This document shows, piece by piece, positions 33,303 through 41,327 of a stretch of DNA of 64,000 bases. Each line of letters opens with the position of its first letter. Position 1 is the first letter of the stretch. Origin of the DNA: an uncultured Verrucomicrobiota bacterium (GTDB lineage Bacteria > Verrucomicrobiota > Kiritimatiellia > CAIQIC01 > Lenti-01). The DNA lies in assembly GCA_937860055.1 (NCBI GenBank), contig CALMBO010000027.1, positions 248,001-312,000 on the forward strand, given 5' to 3'. A model generated the notes under the pieces. It was not told where the DNA came from. It saw only the letters and a program-made list of their open reading frames with translations, and did not search any database. The translations under genes and the position numbers were made by a program.

Positions 33303-33348
33303 TTCGGCCTCTCCCCGCGGGTGGTTGAACGAACCGCCAACTGTAATA

Positions 33349-33377
33349 ATCCTACGCCCGCCCCCTCCGCCGGTCAA
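33349..33377 (-). promoter_or_regulatory. Promoter candidate for the GH57 amylase
   Basis: On the minus strand TTGACC (33372-33377), 17 bases, TAGGAT (33349-33354), 46 bases before the ATG. The -35 overlaps a CAAGCGTTTC element (33375-33384) that fits the AANCGNTT core of LacI/CcpA-type operators. Confidence 0.55.
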
Positions 33378-33402
33378 GCGTTTCGGCGGCCGCTTGCGCA
33401 TT

Positions 33403-33430
33403 AAAAAAGGCCGGTCCGAAGACCGGCCTT
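33403..33430 (-). terminator. Intrinsic terminator after the GH13 amylase
   Basis: On the minus strand AAGGCCGGTC-TTCG-GACCGGCCTT is followed by TTTT. It lies 20 bases after the GH13 stop and separates it from the GH57 promoter. Confidence 0.88.
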
Positions 33431-33449
33431 CAGGAAAGACTGCCCCTCC

Positions 33450-36400
33450 CTATTTCGCCACGCGCGCGTAGCCCGCCGTGAACTGATCCCCGTCTTCCCA
33501 TTCCCACGAGGAATTGCTGCCCGTGACGCCACCCGTGTTCAGCGTGGCGGCATCGTTGGGAAGCGTGTCCAGCGACGAGGCGGAACCCACGTTGATGAAG
33601 ACGCCCAGGCCGCTCGCCTCCAGCGTGGCCTTGTCGATCCCCAGCGCCGTGAACGGGATGGACATTTCGTAGAAGCTGTCGCGCGAGGTGTCGTGGCCCG
33701 ACGAGATGTATTCCGTCAGGGAACTGTTGGTGTTCGACAGGTAGTTGTCGACGTCGCTGTACGGGCCATACAGCGTCGCCGAGGCGCATCCCGGGGCCCG
33801 CGCGATCGCGATGCCCCTGTTGGTCGTCGCAAAGTAGTTCACTCCGCCGTCGTCCACCGGGAATACCCCGCCCACGGCCCTGGAAATATAGGACGAATAC
33901 AGGTCGGAACGCAGGCCGATCTGATAGTCCGGCAGATCCGTTCCGGTCATCCGGTCCATCTTGCCCCACATGTTGCTCGCGGCGCCCGCGCCGGCAAGCG
34001 TGTCGATGGAGATGAATTGCAGGATGCCCTGGCTGTTGGAAATCCGGCCGCTCAGCGCGCTTCCGGCGTTCGCGGGATCCAGCTTGTCGGTCACGTCCAC
34101 GAACTGCCAGGCCAGATACAGCTTGGTGTCGTCCCAGCACGCCCAGAGGTGCGTGGCGTCGGCCGGCGCCTCGTGCATCGTCCAGTTGTCCCCCAGGCTG
34201 CGGGGGTCGTCGTTGACCATCTCGACCGCGATGAGCATGTTGGAGGTCCACTCCCCGCCCGTGTTCGCCCCGTCGACCGTGATGCCGGCCGACCGGTACA
34301 GGCCCTTGGTCGGATTCGTCGAATAGGGCGTGAACTTGCCGTTTCCGTTGGTGCTGCCGCCGCCGTTCACGGCAATGGTGTAGTTGGCGCCGCCGTTGTT
34401 GTTCCACGTGTTGCTTCCGGAGCTGTCGTTGGCGACCAGCGCATATTGGATCGTGGTTCCCGCCGCGAAACTCCCCAGATTCACCGACCACACGTCGTTG
34501 CTGGCGTTCGGAGCCCCCTTGGCCATGGCCTCGCTGGCCCAGCTGGAACCGCCATTCGCGCTGTACACGATGCCCGCGCCCGCCGCCGCCCCGATGGGCG
34601 CGGTCTGGAAACTCACCGTCAGCACCTCGCCCGTGTCCCACGAGCCGGCTGCCGGATCGGTCCCGACGTTGCCCGTCCAGGAAACCGGCAGGCCGGCCTC
34701 GGTCTTGGTGAAGGTGTAGACCTTCTGGGTGACCACCCCGTTCAGCGTGCCGCCGTCCAGGGTCAGCGTCCGCGTCTGCCCGTTGGTCATGCCGTCGCCG
34801 AACACGATCACCTGGCCGTTCGAATAGGCCGTCGCCCCCCCGCCCTGCACCGTGTAGGTCGACGAGGTCACATTGTACCCGCTGACGCTCAGCGTGACAT
34901 TGAGGTTGCTCGCGCTGAAGGAGCCGCCCGCCGGCAAGGCGCCCACGTTCACGCTGTCGGCCGGCTCGTCCACCGCCGGAACGGCCACCCGCATGCGGAT
35001 CATGACGTTTGACTCGCCGCTGGGCGGCACGGCCAGCAGGTTGCTCGTGGTCGTGGTGGTCTGGAAATCCTTCCAGATCCAGCCGGTGCCTTCCGCGTTC
35101 ATGTTGGTCGCGCGCTGCAGGATGAAGGTGCAGTTCTTCGACTGGCCGTCGCCCCGGTAGAACCCCACCCATCCGTTGCCGAAGGAATCCATCCGGAGGT
35201 CGTCCGCCACCAGCGGATCGGTGCCGGTAAAGTATTCCTCGCGGTCGGGGCTCCCGTCGTTGTCGAAGTCGCTGAGGGCGGTGAATTCATAGTTGGACTG
35301 CGTGGCGCGGGCATCCTCTTCGAATGCCGCCACCCATTCCGCCGGAACGCCGAAGGTGCTGTTCGAGGCCGAACCCACCGAAATCCGGAGCCCCGTCAAC
35401 GACACGTAGCTGACGGCGAAATTCCCGTATTCATCCGGCGGCTCGTTCGTGTTCGGGCAGATGCAGCTTTCGCCCAGGTACTTTCCGGACAGGTAGCTGT
35501 TCACCCCGTTGTTCGTGTTGATGCTGATCATCAGGCCCGACAGGTAGATGTTGCCCAGGTCCTGCGCGTTCGTCACGCCGAAGAACGCGAGCGGGATCGC
35601 GGCCTTCCACGAGGACGCCTGCTGGCTGTTGTAGCCATAGGCCCCGAACTGGTTGATCTTCGCATCCTCCACGCCGGAGAACGACTGCGGGCTCGATTCC
35701 GTCCCGTACGGCATGGCAAACACGCCTTGGCCGAAGTCCGGGCCTTCGGCGTGGTACATGCCGAAATTCGTGTGGTTGGCGTCGCCGTAGATGTCGCCCA
35801 GCAGGATGGCGCAGTGCACGGCCGGCCCGAACCCGACGTTGTGCAGGCGGTCCAGGCCGTCCGGCATGCTGTTGACATACCAGACGTTGTCCGCCCCGCG
35901 GTTGGTTCCCGCGCTGACGAAAATGGCGTAGGCGTTGTTGTCCACGTCCGTCGGCAGGGCCACGCCCGTCCCCCCCAGATAGAGGTAGGTGGCGTCGTAG
36001 TTCGCATAGATGCTGCCGAAGTCGCCGAATCCGTTGGTCCCCTGCGTGACCGCCGCGCCGCCCGTCGTGACCAGGTCGAACACCTCGCTGTTCATGGCGG
36101 GGGTGCCGGCCGCCATCTGCATCTCGGCCTGCTCGGCCGCGACGCTGACCGTGTAATAGCTTCCGCCGTTGTTGTCCACGACCACTTCGGCGGTCGGGAT
36201 GTTGCTGGCGCCGATATAGTACTTGATGACCGCGCCCGCCGCCGGAATGCCCAGGTCGGCGTTGAACCAGATGCCCCGGCTGTCGACCCAGTTCGTGTTG
36301 GCCGCCATCGCGGCCGCCGTCCAGTTCACGCCGCCGTCCGTGGAGGTGTAGAGCGTCACGGCGGCCTGCGACGGATTCGTCGCGGAGGTCACCAGCGTGT

Positions 36401-38585
36401 TGACATAGAGGTTCTCCGACGCCTTCGCCACGGTCGGATAGTTGTAAGTCGAGGCCAGGCCGATGCTGGCGGACGCTTCGATGGACACGCTGTAGTTGTT
36501 CCCGCCGTTGCTGTCCCAGAACACATTCGTGCCGCCCGTCACCCGGATGGAGTATTGCAGCGTCGAGCCGCCGGCGAACGGACCCAGGGCTCCATTGTAC
36601 CAATGGCCGTCGGTGCTGGACCAGTTGGTGTTGACATCCATCGCCTCTTCACTCCAGGTCGTTCCGTCCAGCGACCACACGACGTCCACCGCGGTCACCA
36701 AACCCGTGGGCCCCGCCTCGGCGTTGATGTAGATCGTGTCGTCCGACGTGGCTTCGCCACTCGCCGGCCAGGCATAGGTGCCGCTGCACCACAGGCTTTC
36801 CACCGGCCCGGAAGGCAGCTGGTTCACGTAGATCTTGGTGCCCTTGCCGCTCAGCGATTCGGCCGGCAGATAGCCGCTGGCGTTGGACCACTTGACGTTG
36901 TTGGTGTTGTCCACGTCGTAGAACGCCGTGTTGGCGACGCCGACATTGGCCGAGTCGGTCGTGATCCCGTTGTCGGATGTGTTGATATAGACGACACCGA
37001 CCTGCTCGCCGTAGGTCTTTTTGAAGACGTACTGCCCTTGGCCGCCGGAGTAGCAAAGCTGGCTGAAGGTGCCGCGGCGGAGGCTGATGTAATCGTCGCG
37101 GATCCCGTTCAGCCAGGCGATGTGCTGGTAGAGGGGGGCGTTGGTGGCCGCCAGCTTGTTGCCGGACGCCGGCCCGGGCTGGAAGCCCTTGTCGAACATG
37201 CATTCGCGCTGCCAGTCGCCGTCATCCGGATTGTCGCTGGTCTTGTTGCTGCCGTTGTAGTGCCCGCCCTGGTTGAACGCGTGCTCGGTCCCGAAGTACA
37301 GGCAGGGCACCGGCGTCGCCAGGTAGAGGAACGACATGGCCGGCTTCAGCTTCCACTCCGCATTGCCCGTGTCCGTGCCGCTGATCTGCAGGGAGATGCG
37401 GTTCAGGTCGTGGTTGTCGATGAACGCCACCAGCCGGTTCGCGCCCACGCCGAACTGGCTCACTTCGTTCATCGTCTGGCCCAGATAGCCCGTCCAGTTC
37501 CCGTCGCCGAACACGCCCTTGATCGTCTGGCTGATCGGGAAGAACAGCGCGGAATTGAAGCCGTAGCCATCGCTGCAGAACGACGCCAGCGCGGAGCTGC
37601 TGTAGGTGAACAGCTCGCCGAACATGATGAAGTCGTTCTTGCCCCGGTAGGCCGCGTGGTCGCGGATCGCGTCCGCCCAGTTCCGGATCCAGGTGTAGTC
37701 CACGTGCTTGATGGCGTCCACGCGGAAGCCGTCGCAGTCCGTCGCGTCGATCAGGTTCTTGAATGCCTTCGCCAGGATGTCCTGGACCGCGGCGTTGGCA
37801 CCGCTGTCGCCGTTGTCCGTGTTCAGGTCGTCCGTGCCCTTGAACTGGCCCTTCTTGTTCTCCGGGTCGCAGTCCCAGCACTGTATCGTGCCGTTGTTGT
37901 GGAAATAGGCCAGGTTGTCGAACGGCGCCGGGTGCTTGTTGGAATCGTTCCACCACTGGAGGGTTCCGCCGCCGCTGTTGTAGTAGTTGTCGGCGTCGCC
38001 GCTCAGTCCGTTCTTGTCGCACATGTGGTTCGGCGCCACGTCGAGGATGACGTAGATGCCGGCGTCATGGAGGGCATCGATCAGCTGCTTCAGTTCCGCG
38101 AAGGTGCCCATCGCCGGATCGCACTTGAAGAAGTTCTCCGGGTGGTACTGGTGGTACGGCGTGTAGCGGGTGTCCTTGCCCTGGTCGTTCATCTGCACGC
38201 CCGAAATCCACACGGCCTTCACGCCCATGCCGGTCAGGTAGGGAATGTTGTTCCGCAGCCCGTTCCAGTCGCCGCCGTGGTGGAAATTGCGGTTGTACGG
38301 ATAGGACTGGCTCTCGCACTTCCACGAGGGTTTGTAGCTGGCCAGCTGGTCCGTGCCCGAATCCGCGAACCGGTCCGTGAAAAGCTGGTAGATGTTGATG
38401 TCGCGCCAGTCGGCCGGGCTGGGCGTGTAGCTGAAACCGACCTCGCTCTCCCGCGTCTTGAGGCCGTAGGTGGCGTCGTTCACCCCCCAGTCGCTGATCC
38501 CGGATTCTTCCGCCCAGCTTGCGATGGACGTGGCGAAGATCGCCGCCAATGCACACACCAACCACAGGTTCTTCACGGACTTCAT
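33450..38585 (-). CDS. Very large secreted GH13 alpha-amylase
   Basis: A 1711-residue exported enzyme. The signal peptide is VCALAAIFATSIASWA. The GH13 catalytic domain covers about 55-560: DVAPNH near 182-187, the nucleophile Asp290 in CDGFRVDAIKH, the acid/base Glu324 in MFGELF and Asp393 in FIDNHDLNR. It cleaves alpha-1,4-glucan. The tail is built of two CBM25/26-like repeats (WDSNGGNNYSV, VDNNGGSYYTV), the module shared with GH57 (about 815-1090), a DFDNDGSPDREEYFTGTDP calcium motif, an ATNM module, a third CBM25-like repeat (WNNNGGANYTI) and a C-terminal glucodextranase-like sugar-binding domain (HLWACWDDTKLYLAWQF). GAGGAGAG precedes the ATG. It has its own terminator. Confidence 0.93.
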   Translation of the reverse strand: MKSVKNLWLVCALAAIFATSIASWAEESGISDWGVNDATYGLKTRESEVGFSYTPSPADWRDINIYQLFTDRFADSGTDQLASYKPSWKCESQSYPYNRNFHHGGDWNGLRNNIPYLTGMGVKAVWISGVQMNDQGKDTRYTPYHQYHPENFFKCDPAMGTFAELKQLIDALHDAGIYVILDVAPNHMCDKNGLSGDADNYYNSGGGTLQWWNDSNKHPAPFDNLAYFHNNGTIQCWDCDPENKKGQFKGTDDLNTDNGDSGANAAVQDILAKAFKNLIDATDCDGFRVDAIKHVDYTWIRNWADAIRDHAAYRGKNDFIMFGELFTYSSSALASFCSDGYGFNSALFFPISQTIKGVFGDGNWTGYLGQTMNEVSQFGVGANRLVAFIDNHDLNRISLQISGTDTGNAEWKLKPAMSFLYLATPVPCLYFGTEHAFNQGGHYNGSNKTSDNPDDGDWQRECMFDKGFQPGPASGNKLAATNAPLYQHIAWLNGIRDDYISLRRGTFSQLCYSGGQGQYVFKKTYGEQVGVVYINTSDNGITTDSANVGVANTAFYDVDNTNNVKWSNASGYLPAESLSGKGTKIYVNQLPSGPVESLWCSGTYAWPASGEATSDDTIYINAEAGPTGLVTAVDVVWSLDGTTWSEEAMDVNTNWSSTDGHWYNGALGPFAGGSTLQYSIRVTGGTNVFWDSNGGNNYSVSIEASASIGLASTYNYPTVAKASENLYVNTLVTSATNPSQAAVTLYTSTDGGVNWTAAAMAANTNWVDSRGIWFNADLGIPAAGAVIKYYIGASNIPTAEVVVDNNGGSYYTVSVAAEQAEMQMAAGTPAMNSEVFDLVTTGGAAVTQGTNGFGDFGSIYANYDATYLYLGGTGVALPTDVDNNAYAIFVSAGTNRGADNVWYVNSMPDGLDRLHNVGFGPAVHCAILLGDIYGDANHTNFGMYHAEGPDFGQGVFAMPYGTESSPQSFSGVEDAKINQFGAYGYNSQQASSWKAAIPLAFFGVTNAQDLGNIYLSGLMISINTNNGVNSYLSGKYLGESCICPNTNEPPDEYGNFAVSYVSLTGLRISVGSASNSTFGVPAEWVAAFEEDARATQSNYEFTALSDFDNDGSPDREEYFTGTDPLVADDLRMDSFGNGWVGFYRGDGQSKNCTFILQRATNMNAEGTGWIWKDFQTTTTTSNLLAVPPSGESNVMIRMRVAVPAVDEPADSVNVGALPAGGSFSASNLNVTLSVSGYNVTSSTYTVQGGGATAYSNGQVIVFGDGMTNGQTRTLTLDGGTLNGVVTQKVYTFTKTEAGLPVSWTGNVGTDPAAGSWDTGEVLTVSFQTAPIGAAAGAGIVYSANGGSSWASEAMAKGAPNASNDVWSVNLGSFAAGTTIQYALVANDSSGSNTWNNNGGANYTIAVNGGGSTNGNGKFTPYSTNPTKGLYRSAGITVDGANTGGEWTSNMLIAVEMVNDDPRSLGDNWTMHEAPADATHLWACWDDTKLYLAWQFVDVTDKLDPANAGSALSGRISNSQGILQFISIDTLAGAGAASNMWGKMDRMTGTDLPDYQIGLRSDLYSSYISRAVGGVFPVDDGGVNYFATTNRGIAIARAPGCASATLYGPYSDVDNYLSNTNSSLTEYISSGHDTSRDSFYEMSIPFTALGIDKATLEASGLGVFINVGSASSLDTLPNDAATLNTGGVTGSNSSWEWEDGDQFTAGYARVAK
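35320..36135 (-). other. Accessory module of the GH13 protein, paralogous to one in GH57
   Basis: Encodes the stretch from AEMQMAAGTPAM to FGVPAEWVAAF. It contains NGFGDFGSIYANYDATYLYL, CAILLGDIYGDANHTNF and GPDFGQGVF, matching the GH57 module in order and spacing. Confidence 0.7.
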
Positions 38586-38673
38586 CACGGCTCTCCTCGG
38601 GTTTCGGCGGGACGGGCACCCACACATCTTGTAAAACGATACACCTTCCCGCGAGGGGCGCGCAAGCCTTTTT

Positions 38674-38683
38674 AAAACGTTTT
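38674..38683. promoter_or_regulatory. LacI/CcpA-like operator candidate upstream of GH13
   Basis: AAAACGTTTT is a perfect 10-base palindrome with the central CG typical of LacI-family operators. It lies 89 bases upstream of the GH13 start, in the gap shared with the divergent phosphodiesterase gene. Confidence 0.4.
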
Positions 38684-38710
38684 TCCGAACTTTTCTCCTC
38701 GTCTCCCGAA

Positions 38711-38739
38711 TTGCCTTTTCTCTCCCTCTCCGCTAGCCT
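38711..38739 (+). promoter_or_regulatory. Promoter candidate for the phosphodiesterase gene, leaderless layout
   Basis: TTGCCT (38711-38716), 17 bases, TAGCCT (38734-38739), then only six bases (cttcgc) to the ATG at 38746. No Shine-Dalgarno sequence is present. Confidence 0.5.
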
Positions 38740-38745
38740 CTTCGC

Positions 38746-39936
38746 ATGACTAAACCCCTCCTCTTCCGCGACCTCCCCCGGCCCAACTACACCGGCGGCG
38801 GCATCCTCAACTTGATGTCTTCCCTCATCCGCGGCCGGGGCGGACGCTCCCCCCACCGCCCTCTCAACGGCCTCCCGCCCTCCGCCGTCCGCCCGTACAA
38901 GAAAGTGGTCCTTTTCCTTCTCGATGGTCTCGGCTCCAAGCAGTTGCACCGGTTCATCCGTTCCGGGAAAGGCCGGAAGTTCCTCGCCCTCCATCCGTGG
39001 CAGAAAATCACCACCGCCTGCCCCGCCACCACCGCCGCCGTCGTCACCACGCTCGCCACCGGCTCCTCGCCCGCCGAGCACGCCATCCTCGGCTGGCACC
39101 TGCACCTGCCCGATCTCGGAATGGATGGAACCATCCTGCCCTTCGTCACCCGCACCGACACGCCCATCGCCCCCCCGGAATTCGACCTGGAAAAATATCT
39201 CGCCATCCCCGCCCCCCTCGCCACCATCCGGGGACGCCGCGTCCTGATTTCGCAGGGCGATATCCCCACCAGCCGCACCTCGATGGCCCAGCCCTGGTGG
39301 ACCGAGCGCCGTTCCTTTGAAAATCTCGACGGCATGCTGCGGCAGCTCCGAGCCTTCGCCCGTTCCCCCGGTCGCGCCACCGCCTATGCCTATTGGCCCC
39401 ACTATGACACCTACTGCCATGCCCACGGCCCCGAAGGCCGCGTCCCCGCCATTCATCTCGGCGAGATCGATGCCTTCCTCGGCCGCGCGCAAAAGGCCCT
39501 CGCCGGCACCGACACCCTTCTGCTTGTCACCGCCGACCACGGCCACATGCAGACGCACACCCGCATCGACCTCTCCCGGATTCCCGGCTTCTACGACACC
39601 CTTGCCACGCTCCCTTCCGGCGATTCCCGCATGGTCCAGTGCTTCATCCGCCCTGCTCGCGTGAAGGAATTCCTCCGCCTGGCCCGCTCCTCGCCCCTCC
39701 TGGGCGCCGCCGCCTGCGTCCCGCTTTCGGAAATCCTCCGCTCCGGCATCCTCGGGCCCGGCAAGCCCCATCCCGCCCTGGAAAACCGCCTGGGCGACTA
39801 CACCCTCTTCGCCGCCCCCGGCCATGCGTTCCTCTATCCCCCCGCCCTTACTCCCTATAAGAAGCTCAAGTTCGGCAACCACGGCGGCCTCTCCCCCGAC
39901 GAGCTCGAAGTCCCCCTCTTCGTCGTGACGCCGTAA
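38746..39936 (+). CDS. Nucleotide pyrophosphatase/phosphodiesterase-like protein (alkaline phosphatase superfamily)
   Basis: A 396-residue protein of the alkaline phosphatase superfamily, type I phosphodiesterase branch. The metal and nucleophile motifs are LLDGLGS near residue 60, the Thr-containing TACPATTAAVVTTLATG near 90, a YWPHYDTYCHAHGP segment near 220, LVTADHGH near 262 and FGNHGGLSPDE near the C-terminus. Family members hydrolyse nucleotides or phosphodiesters using two zinc ions. No signal peptide is visible. The start is fixed by the MTKPLLFRDLPRPNY N-terminus and the promoter six bases upstream. It is divergent from the GH13 amylase; the next gene, trpB, has its own promoter. Confidence 0.85.
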   Translation: MTKPLLFRDLPRPNYTGGGILNLMSSLIRGRGGRSPHRPLNGLPPSAVRPYKKVVLFLLDGLGSKQLHRFIRSGKGRKFLALHPWQKITTACPATTAAVVTTLATGSSPAEHAILGWHLHLPDLGMDGTILPFVTRTDTPIAPPEFDLEKYLAIPAPLATIRGRRVLISQGDIPTSRTSMAQPWWTERRSFENLDGMLRQLRAFARSPGRATAYAYWPHYDTYCHAHGPEGRVPAIHLGEIDAFLGRAQKALAGTDTLLLVTADHGHMQTHTRIDLSRIPGFYDTLATLPSGDSRMVQCFIRPARVKEFLRLARSSPLLGAAACVPLSEILRSGILGPGKPHPALENRLGDYTLFAAPGHAFLYPPALTPYKKLKFGNHGGLSPDELEVPLFVVTP

Positions 39937-39959
39937 AACAGTCCGCCTCCCCTCCGCGC

Positions 39960-39988
39960 TTGACATGTTCCGCGCGCCTGCGTATCTA
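39960..39988 (+). promoter_or_regulatory. Promoter of trpB
   Basis: A perfect TTGACA (39960-39965), exactly 17 bases, TATCTA (39983-39988). The trpB ATG is 38 bases further on and has AAGGAG before it. Confidence 0.7.
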
Positions 39989-39995
39989 TACGCAG
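39978..39995. promoter_or_regulatory. Operator candidate over the trpB -10 box
   Basis: CTGCGTATCTATACGCAG has two perfect 8-base arms around a 2-base centre and covers the whole -10 element. A repressor bound here would block RNA polymerase. The regulator is not identified. Confidence 0.55.
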
Positions 39996-40026
39996 AAACA
40001 GTGCCCAAATCCCTCAAGGAGAAGCC

Positions 40027-41259
40027 ATGAACGTTCCCGACTATTCCAACTATTTCAATCTCCACCCCGACAAGGAGGGGCGCTTCGGCAAGTACGGCGG
40101 CGCCTATCTCCCGCCCGACCTCGAGAAGATCATGGGCGAAATCCGCGATGCCTACGACACCATCTCCCGCTCCGCGAAATTCATCGCCGAGCTCCGCTCC
40201 ATCCGCAAGCACTTCCAGGGCCGCCCCACTCCCGTTTACCACGCGGAACGGCTCTCCAAAAAGCTCGGCGCCGCCCAGATCTACCTCAAGCGCGAAGACC
40301 TCAACCACATGGGCGCCCACAAGCTGAACCACTGCATGGGCGAAGGCCTCCTCGCCATGTACCTCGGCAAGAAAAAGCTCATCGCCGAAACCGGCGCCGG
40401 CCAGCATGGCGTCGCCCTCGCCACCGCCGCCGCCTACTTCGGCCTCGAGTGCGACATCCACATGGGCGAGGTCGACATCGCCAAGCAGGCGCCCAATGTC
40501 GCCCGCATGAAGCTCCTCGGCGCCAAGGTCATTCCCGTCACCTTCGGTCTCCGCACCCTCAAGGAAGCCGTCGACTCCTGCTTCCAGGCCTATATGGCCG
40601 ACCCCGTTACCCAGCTCTACTGCATCGGCTCCACCGTCGGCCCCCACCCCTTCCCGATGATGGTCCGCGACTTCCAGCGCGTCGTCGGCATCGAGGCCCG
40701 CGAGCAGTTCTACGACATGACCGGCGACATCCCCGACATCGTCACCGCCTGCGTCGGCGGCGGTTCCAACGCCATGGGCATCTTCTGCGGATTCCTCGCC
40801 GACCCCTGCGAAATCCACGGCGTCGAACCCCTCGGCAAGGGCACCAAGCTCGGCGAGCACGCCGCCACCATGACCTACGGCAAGGAAGGCGTCATGCACG
40901 GCTTCAACTCCTACATGCTCCAGGACGAGAAGGGCCAGCCTGCGCCGGTCTATTCCATCGCCTCCGGCCTCGACTATCCCTCCGTCGGCCCCGAGCATGC
41001 CTTTCTCAAGGATTCCGGCCGCGTGAAATATTTCACCGCCAGCGACCGCGAGGCCGTCGAAGCCTTCTTCATGCTCTCGCGCGTCGAAGGCATCATCCCG
41101 GCCCTCGAAAGCTGCCATGCCGTCGCCCATGCCATCCGGCTCTGCCGCAACCAGCCCAAGCACTCCCGCAGCATCCTCGTCAACCTCTCCGGCCGCGGCG
41201 ACAAGGACATGGACTACGTCATCGAGCACTACGGCTTCGGCGAAGGCTTCAAGATCTAG
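40027..41259 (+). CDS. trpB: Tryptophan synthase beta chain, stand-alone copy
   Basis: A 410-residue PLP enzyme that makes tryptophan from indole and serine. [14 protein letters not shown] is a TrpB N-terminus. The PLP lysine is Lys99 in [15 protein letters not shown] and the catalytic Glu121 is in [12 protein letters not shown]. The phosphate-binding [12 protein letters not shown] and the [16 protein letters not shown] segment are intact. The PLP motif differs from the usual NHTGAHKIN: Met replaces Thr and LNHCMGEG follows. No trpA or other trp gene is near, so it may salvage indole, or partner with trpA elsewhere. It has its own promoter with a palindromic operator and a strong terminator, so it is a single regulated unit. 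Confidence 0.93.
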   Translation: MNVPDYSNYFNLHPDKEGRFGKYGGAYLPPDLEKIMGEIRDAYDTISRSAKFIAELRSIRKHFQGRPTPVYHAERLSKKLGAAQIYLKREDLNHMGAHKLNHCMGEGLLAMYLGKKKLIAETGAGQHGVALATAAAYFGLECDIHMGEVDIAKQAPNVARMKLLGAKVIPVTFGLRTLKEAVDSCFQAYMADPVTQLYCIGSTVGPHPFPMMVRDFQRVVGIEAREQFYDMTGDIPDIVTACVGGGSNAMGIFCGFLADPCEIHGVEPLGKGTKLGEHAATMTYGKEGVMHGFNSYMLQDEKGQPAPVYSIASGLDYPSVGPEHAFLKDSGRVKYFTASDREAVEAFFMLSRVEGIIPALESCHAVAHAIRLCRNQPKHSRSILVNLSGRGDKDMDYVIEHYGFGEGFKI

Positions 41260-41278
41260 CCCTTCCGCCCAGGCAACG

Positions 41279-41309
41279 CGGACCGGCCCCCGGGCCGGTC
41301 CGTTTTTTT
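41279..41309 (+). terminator. Intrinsic terminator after trpB
   Basis: CGGACCGGCC-CCCG-GGCCGGTCCG followed by seven T. It lies 20 bases after the stop codon. Confidence 0.92.
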
Positions 41310-41327
41310 GCGCCCCCCGGACGCCCC

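Noticed and set aside
30936-38675. Long plus-strand open frames opposite the two amylases
   Set aside because: His/Arg/Val/Gly-rich shadow translations of GH57 and GH13 without family motifs.
39989-40026. Attenuator or riboswitch in the trpB leader
   Set aside because: The leader after the -10 is under 40 bases, with no Trp-codon leader peptide, terminator or T-box element.
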